Origin: CAYUJH01 sp964394585
GTDB lineage: Bacteria; Bacteroidota; Bacteroidia; Cytophagales; Flammeovirgaceae
Length of the DNA stretch: 10,381 bases
Reading direction: 5' to 3'
Assembly: GCA_964394585.1 (NCBI GenBank)
Contig: CAYMYI010000134.1
Location: 1 to 10,381, forward strand
Part shown: positions 6,778-10,381 of the stretch, one piece after another
How positions within the stretch are numbered: position 1 is the first letter of the stretch
Layout of the letters: each line of letters begins with the position of its first letter
The notes under the pieces: generated by a model
What the model saw: only the letters and a program-made list of their open reading frames with translations
Databases searched by the model: none
Told to the model about the DNA's origin: nothing
Program-made: the position numbers and the translations under genes

Positions 6778-6839
6778 GTTGACCCATTGGTGCGGGTAAA
6801 TTGTTAGTATAACGCAGTGTTTTAAAAGATTAGGTTCTT

Positions 6840-8159
6840 ATGTACTCTAAAATACGTTTCCTTCTTATCGTTTTTTCCTTTAGTAGTCAGTTCGTTTTTG
6901 GACAAGATGGAGATGGTTTGGGCTTCTTTGTAAAAGCCGAACAGTTGAGGCAGGCTAACCAATTTCGGGCAGCTATCGATGAATATAACAACGCAATTCG
7001 CGACAATCCTACTAATTACAAATTTGAGTTTCAAAAAGGAAAGTGTTACATCAATTTACGTGATGAAGATAATGCTATTGCGGCTTTTGAACGAACTGTA
7101 GAACTCAAAGAAGATTACGTGCATGCCTATACTCGTTTGGCGTGGTTATACCAACGGAAAGAGCGTTTCGACGACGCCATCGAAGCATTTAATAAAGCCT
7201 TTAAGCATGAACCCAACGCCGGTGATAAAATAGAGTATAAGTCGGCAATTATTAAAATTTTGTACAAGTTGGGGCGTTTCGAGGAGGCAGGTCCGCACAT
7301 TGCGGATGCCAAAGCCGTAAGCCCTGATAACCTTTCCGTGTTGTTCTACGAAGCTAAGTTTAATAACATGAAAGGTAATTACGAGCAAGCTAAACAAAGT
7401 ATGCTAAGGGCAACGGCTGCGTTAACTACTTCGCAGCCAAACGAAGTGGCGCGCTATTACTATGAGCTAGGATATGCCTATTACGAACTCGAAGATTTTG
7501 GTAAGGCGTTCGAGGCTTTTGCAAAAGCAGATTTTGGCCCATTTAAAAATAAAATAGCAGAAAAGACTCCTCAATATAAATTGGCGACTGCCAAGTGCTA
7601 TTATGCGGTGTACGAAAATGAAGTTTGTACAGAAATTATTGAGTTTTGTTTGAAGATGAAGCAAAACTTTGCACCTGCCTACGAACTCAAATTGAAACTA
7701 GCCGAACGCAATACCCCTAAGAAGATGATTATCGAGCATACACAAGACTTGATTGCCAGCGAAACCGTGCCGGCACGGAAAGCTGCAAAGTATGCTGAAC
7801 TGGCAGAGCTTTTTATAAATAATAGTGAATACGATAAAGCACTCGAGGCATCCGATGAAGCGCTCAATATTCAGCCAACTAACTACAAGGTGTCGTATTT
7901 TAAGGTAATTGCTATGTACAAAAAAGGAATGTACGATGCAGCTATTGCCGAATTAAAATCGCTACTCACTTACCAAGGGTTGGATTTTGAAACAAAGGCA
8001 CAGCTGAATTTTACTCTAGGGCTGATTTACAAAAGCAGTGGTGACTTGAAGCAAGCAATTAAAGCATACAAAGCTTCGATTTACGGAAACTTTAAGTATG
8101 CCGCTAAAGAAGAACTAAAGATGATTTCTAACGAATTAAACGATGATACCGGCCTTTAA
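6840..8159 (+). CDS. Exported tetratricopeptide-repeat protein
   Basis: The 439-residue protein begins with a signal peptide (MYSKIRFLLIVFSFSSQFVFG, probable cleavage before Gln22) and should be periplasmic or surface associated. Most of the rest is TPR helical repeats. Good repeats are seen at about 27-59 (AEQLRQANQFRAAIDEYNNAI), 60-93 (GKCYINLRDEDNAIAAFERTV), 94-127 (LAWLYQRKERFDDAIEAFNKAF), 133-166, 167-199, 205-237 (LGYAYYELEDFGKAFEAFAKA), 313-346 (YAELAELFINNSEYDKALEASDEAL), 347-380 and 386-418 (LGLIYKSSGDLKQAIKAYKAS). The stretch 244-312 is more diverged. TPR arrays bind partner proteins; no enzyme domain is visible, so a specific job cannot be given. The stop codon overlaps that of the converging kinase gene, with no clear terminator between. 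The gene is the only plus-strand gene between gpmI and the kinase. Confidence 0.85.
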   Translation: MYSKIRFLLIVFSFSSQFVFGQDGDGLGFFVKAEQLRQANQFRAAIDEYNNAIRDNPTNYKFEFQKGKCYINLRDEDNAIAAFERTVELKEDYVHAYTRLAWLYQRKERFDDAIEAFNKAFKHEPNAGDKIEYKSAIIKILYKLGRFEEAGPHIADAKAVSPDNLSVLFYEAKFNNMKGNYEQAKQSMLRATAALTTSQPNEVARYYYELGYAYYELEDFGKAFEAFAKADFGPFKNKIAEKTPQYKLATAKCYYAVYENEVCTEIIEFCLKMKQNFAPAYELKLKLAERNTPKKMIIEHTQDLIASETVPARKAAKYAELAELFINNSEYDKALEASDEALNIQPTNYKVSYFKVIAMYKKGMYDAAIAELKSLLTYQGLDFETKAQLNFTLGLIYKSSGDLKQAIKAYKASIYGNFKYAAKEELKMISNELNDDTGL

Positions 8160-9514
8160 AAGAGTAGCGTAAACTCTGTTTGCTCCCCCTGCCTAGAATT
8201 GACTGTTAAAGCGCCCTTATGTTTGTGTAGAATTTGCCTAGAAAGTGCCAACCCTATCCCCGAGCCATCTTTCTTAGTGGTAAAAAATGGAATGAAAATT
8301 TGCTCGATTGCTTCGGGAATAATGCCTGGACCATTATCCATCACGGTGATGAAAGGGCGAATATTTCGGTTTAACCCTCCGATAACCTCCACTTTTCCAT
8401 TTTCTTGCCCTTCTACAGCTTGTAACGCATTTTTGAGTAAGTTGATGAGCACCATTTCAATAAGTTCTACATCGATGGTAATTTTTAATGAGGGTGTAGT
8501 AACCTTATAATGTAGGCTGATGCCTCTGTTTTTAAACTCACTTTGCATGAGTTGTACGACTCGCCCAATCACCTCTTCCATAAGCACTAAGCTGAATTGA
8601 GGCTCAGGAATTTGCGTAAAATCTTTGTAGGCATTTACAAATCGGGCGAGTGCATGGCTACGATTTTCGATCGTAGAGAGGGCTTCCTGAATATCTTCGA
8701 CGGTTTCTTGGCTAATGGGTTCGTTGGTAGGGTGCTCCACGAGTTCATCGTGCAAAATATCTTTCAGTGTAGAGGTGAGTGAGGAAATCGGGGCAATAGA
8801 ATTCATGATTTCGTGGCGCAATACTTTGGTGAGGTTTTGCCATGCTTCTAGTTCTTTCTTTTGCAATTCAGCTTGAATGTTATGAAAAGAAATAAGACGG
8901 AAAGCCTTGCCTTTCATCACAATTTCGGTAGCATTTAGGGCTATTTGTTCATGGTGAGCATTTCGAAATACGTTGCTTTCCCCTGGATTTAACGCCACAA
9001 GGAGTTCGTATAATGTGCTATTAAGTTGTTTGAGGTCATCGAGGTCTCGGAAGTGCGCTATTTTTAATAAACGGTTTGAAGCTGCGTTCATCAGTTGAAC
9101 ATGTCCGTTTTGGTCAAAGGCGATTAGCCCCGTTTCAACATGTTGTACCACGGTATTTAGGTATTGCAAATGTTCCTCTTTTTCGCTGCGTGCTTGCCTA
9201 AAAGCTTCGAGCACTTCGTTAAAAGCTTGGTTGAGCTCTCGAAAGCTCTTGCCCAATTGGTTGTCGGAATTGAAACCCGAGGTAAAATCAGAATATTTGA
9301 TATGCTCTAAAAAACGAGTCAGTTTTCGGTTCGTATTTTCCACATAATAGTACAAGGCGCCAATCTGAAGAAATACCAATAAACTCACTAACACTGCACT
9401 AAAGTATTTCTCAGAGATTAAGAAAAGATACATTGCCAGGGCTACCGTAGCTGCCAAAAGCAGAATGCGAATGAGTACGACAAATCTGAAATTATTAAAG
9501 CCCATATTTTTCAA
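8156..9514 (-). CDS. Membrane sensor histidine kinase, NtrY-like
   Basis: The 452-residue kinase should autophosphorylate and pass phosphate to the sigma-54 activator encoded just upstream. Two membrane segments lie at about 9-33 and 38-58 with only a few residues between, so there is no periplasmic sensor domain. A charged, HAMP-like or coiled-coil linker follows (60-118), then a PAS-like domain (about 118-215, VETGLIAFDQNGHVQLMNAASNRLL). The H-box is VLRHEIMNSIAPISSL with phosphoacceptor His234, of the NtrB/NtrY kind. The ATP-binding domain shows the N-box LINLLKNALQAVEG (Asn358, Asn362), G1 DNGPGI (393-398), the F-box IFIPFFTTKKDG (406-417) and G2 GSGIGLALSRQI (417-428). The start overlaps the 3' end of the regulator gene by 20 bp, which suggests translational coupling; a second ATG at 9505 would still overlap by 11 bp. 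Signal sensing is probably through the membrane segments or the PAS domain. All catalytic motifs are present. Confidence 0.93.
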   Translation of the reverse strand: MKNMGFNNFRFVVLIRILLLAATVALAMYLFLISEKYFSAVLVSLLVFLQIGALYYYVENTNRKLTRFLEHIKYSDFTSGFNSDNQLGKSFRELNQAFNEVLEAFRQARSEKEEHLQYLNTVVQHVETGLIAFDQNGHVQLMNAASNRLLKIAHFRDLDDLKQLNSTLYELLVALNPGESNVFRNAHHEQIALNATEIVMKGKAFRLISFHNIQAELQKKELEAWQNLTKVLRHEIMNSIAPISSLTSTLKDILHDELVEHPTNEPISQETVEDIQEALSTIENRSHALARFVNAYKDFTQIPEPQFSLVLMEEVIGRVVQLMQSEFKNRGISLHYKVTTPSLKITIDVELIEMVLINLLKNALQAVEGQENGKVEVIGGLNRNIRPFITVMDNGPGIIPEAIEQIFIPFFTTKKDGSGIGLALSRQILHKHKGALTVNSRQGEQTEFTLLF

Positions 9515-10381
9515 GCCTACGGTACAACGAGGAACGAGTCAGCCCTAATTCACCGGCTGCTTTCGTAATGTTGCCATTGTGTTTTTGTAATACCTTTTTA
9601 ATCATGATTTTTTCAACGGTTTCCAGGTCATAGTGTTCTAGCGATAGCTCGCCTCCTTCTTTTTCGGTTTTAGGAGCTGCCGATCCAAAGAAAAACTGTT
9701 CGGGTTCGAGTGTGGTCCCTTGGCTCATAATTACGGCACGTTCAATGGCGTGTTGTAGTTCGCGAACGTTCCCGGGCCAATGGTATTTCTCCATTCGGCT
9801 AATGAGTTGTGAACTTAGCGAGCGAATGGAGCGATTGTATTTTTTAGTATAAAAATTTAAAAAGTGCTCAGCGAGTAAGGGAATATCTTCGAGCCTTTCG
9901 CGCAGTGGGGGTAGGTGAATCTCGATAGTGTTGATGCGGTAGAGTAAATCTTGGCGAAATTTATTTTGGGATACCATCTCGTGCAAAGGCATATTCGTAG
10001 CGCAAATGAGGCGGATATCGATAGGACGGGGCTTATTAGAACCTACTCGCGTTACCTGCCTACTTTGTAAAACTGTGAGGAGCTTGGCTTGTAAAGGCAA
10101 CGATAAATTCCCGATTTCATCTAAGAAGATAGAACCTCCGGAAGCAGTTTCAAATCGACCGGCGCGGTCTTCTCGTGCATCGGTAAAAGCACCTTTTACA
10201 TGTCCAAAAAGTTCACTTTCAAACAAGGTTTCGCTTACGGCACCTAAGTCTACGCTCATAAAAACTTCATCTTTGCGTTGCGATCGGCGGTGTACAGCGC
10301 GGGCAATCAATTCCTTTCCGGTACCATTTTCGCCCAAAATGAGCACATTAGCATCCGTCCCGGCTACCATTTCAATGGTAT
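9495..10381 (-). CDS. Sigma-54-dependent response regulator, NtrC family (5' part outside window)
   Basis: The frame is open through the window edge; ATG at 10370 is internal, since the preceding codons (Thr-Ile-Glu) continue the AAA+ domain. The N-terminal receiver domain, expected but not seen, would lie upstream. Counting from that Met, the sequence shows Walker A GENGTGKE (13-20), the loop motif GAFTDA (60-65) in place of the usual GAFTGA, Walker B GSIFLDE (79-85), ICATN (122-126), FRQDLLYRIN with likely arginine fingers (138-147) and WPGNVREL (198-205). A Fis-type helix-turn-helix ends the protein (about 252-290, NGNITKAAGELGLTRSSLYRRL). Such proteins use ATP hydrolysis to open sigma-54 RNA polymerase promoters. 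The gene overlaps the kinase gene by 20 bp, giving a regulator-kinase operon. I could not find a sigma-54 promoter in the window, so its targets are probably elsewhere. Confidence 0.93.
   Translation of the reverse strand, partial: TIEMVAGTDANVLILGENGTGKELIARAVHRRSQRKDEVFMSVDLGAVSETLFESELFGHVKGAFTDAREDRAGRFETASGGSIFLDEIGNLSLPLQAKLLTVLQSRQVTRVGSNKPRPIDIRLICATNMPLHEMVSQNKFRQDLLYRINTIEIHLPPLRERLEDIPLLAEHFLNFYTKKYNRSIRSLSSQLISRMEKYHWPGNVRELQHAIERAVIMSQGTTLEPEQFFFGSAAPKTEKEGGELSLEHYDLETVEKIMIKKVLQKHNGNITKAAGELGLTRSSLYRRLEKYGL

Larger units (their letters stand above)
6331..6839. other. 509-bp divergent intergenic region between gpmI and the TPR gene
   Basis: The region carries no recognisable gene. 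It must hold the promoters for gpmI (minus) and the TPR gene (plus). I see one TAnnTTTG box in each direction, a short dyad (GTGATTTATCAC) at 6409-6420, a 10-bp palindrome CAAATATTTG at 6365-6374, a weak GCCT/AGGC hairpin near 6480-6494 flanked by A and T runs, and a 20-codon ORF with an SD-like sequence at 6715-6777. Its length exceeds what two simple promoters need, so a long leader or a small RNA is possible but not demonstrated. Confidence 0.6.

Overview
The window looks like ordinary chromosomal DNA of a free-living member of the Bacteroidota, perhaps of the Cytophagales type. The evidence is a moderately AT-rich base composition, start codons preceded by A-rich sequence instead of Shine-Dalgarno sites, matches to the Bacteroidota promoter form (TTTG, about 20 bp, TAnnTTTG), an NtrC-type regulator placed before its NtrY-like kinase, and a lipoprotein that resembles the type IX secretion protein GldN/PorN. 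The species cannot be named from this sequence. I saw no tRNA, rRNA, CRISPR array, insertion sequence or phage gene.

Layout. Bases 1-266 hold the 3' end of an oligopeptidase B gene on the plus strand. It converges on a minus-strand gene (447-1535) for a membrane-anchored N-acetylglucosaminidase of the GH73 type, and the gap holds two opposed terminator hairpins. Next, also on the minus strand, is a 277-residue lipoprotein (1803-2636) whose body resembles GldN/PorN. Between these two genes is a strong promoter candidate whose -33 box lies inside a 50-bp AT-rich inverted repeat. The unit gpmI-fabG-fbaA follows on the minus strand (6330 down to 2862), with gaps of 57 and 61 bp, and ends in a clear hairpin terminator. 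It pairs two glycolytic enzymes with a short-chain dehydrogenase of the FabG type.

A divergent 509-bp intergenic region (6331-6839) separates gpmI from a plus-strand gene for an exported TPR-repeat protein (6840-8159). That region holds promoter-like boxes for both directions and a possible 20-codon leader ORF with an SD-like sequence. The TPR gene meets a minus-strand sensor kinase gene (8156-9514) tail to tail, and the two stop codons overlap inside one TTTAAA. The kinase gene overlaps the 3' end of a sigma-54 activator gene (9495-10381, 5' part outside the window) by 20 bp, so the two form a response regulator-histidine kinase operon.

How the genes work together. GpmI and FbaA act in glycolysis and gluconeogenesis in the cytoplasm. 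FabG would reduce 3-oxoacyl-ACP in fatty acid synthesis. The glucosaminidase and the GldN-like lipoprotein are envelope proteins, and a shared role in cell-wall passage or secretion is only an inference. The two-component pair probably controls sigma-54 promoters, but I found none in this window. Most of the window is well-understood housekeeping DNA. The points most worth a second look are the stand-alone GldN-like lipoprotein, the inverted repeat over the glucosaminidase promoter, the GAFTDA variant in the sigma-54 activator and the overlapping stop codons.
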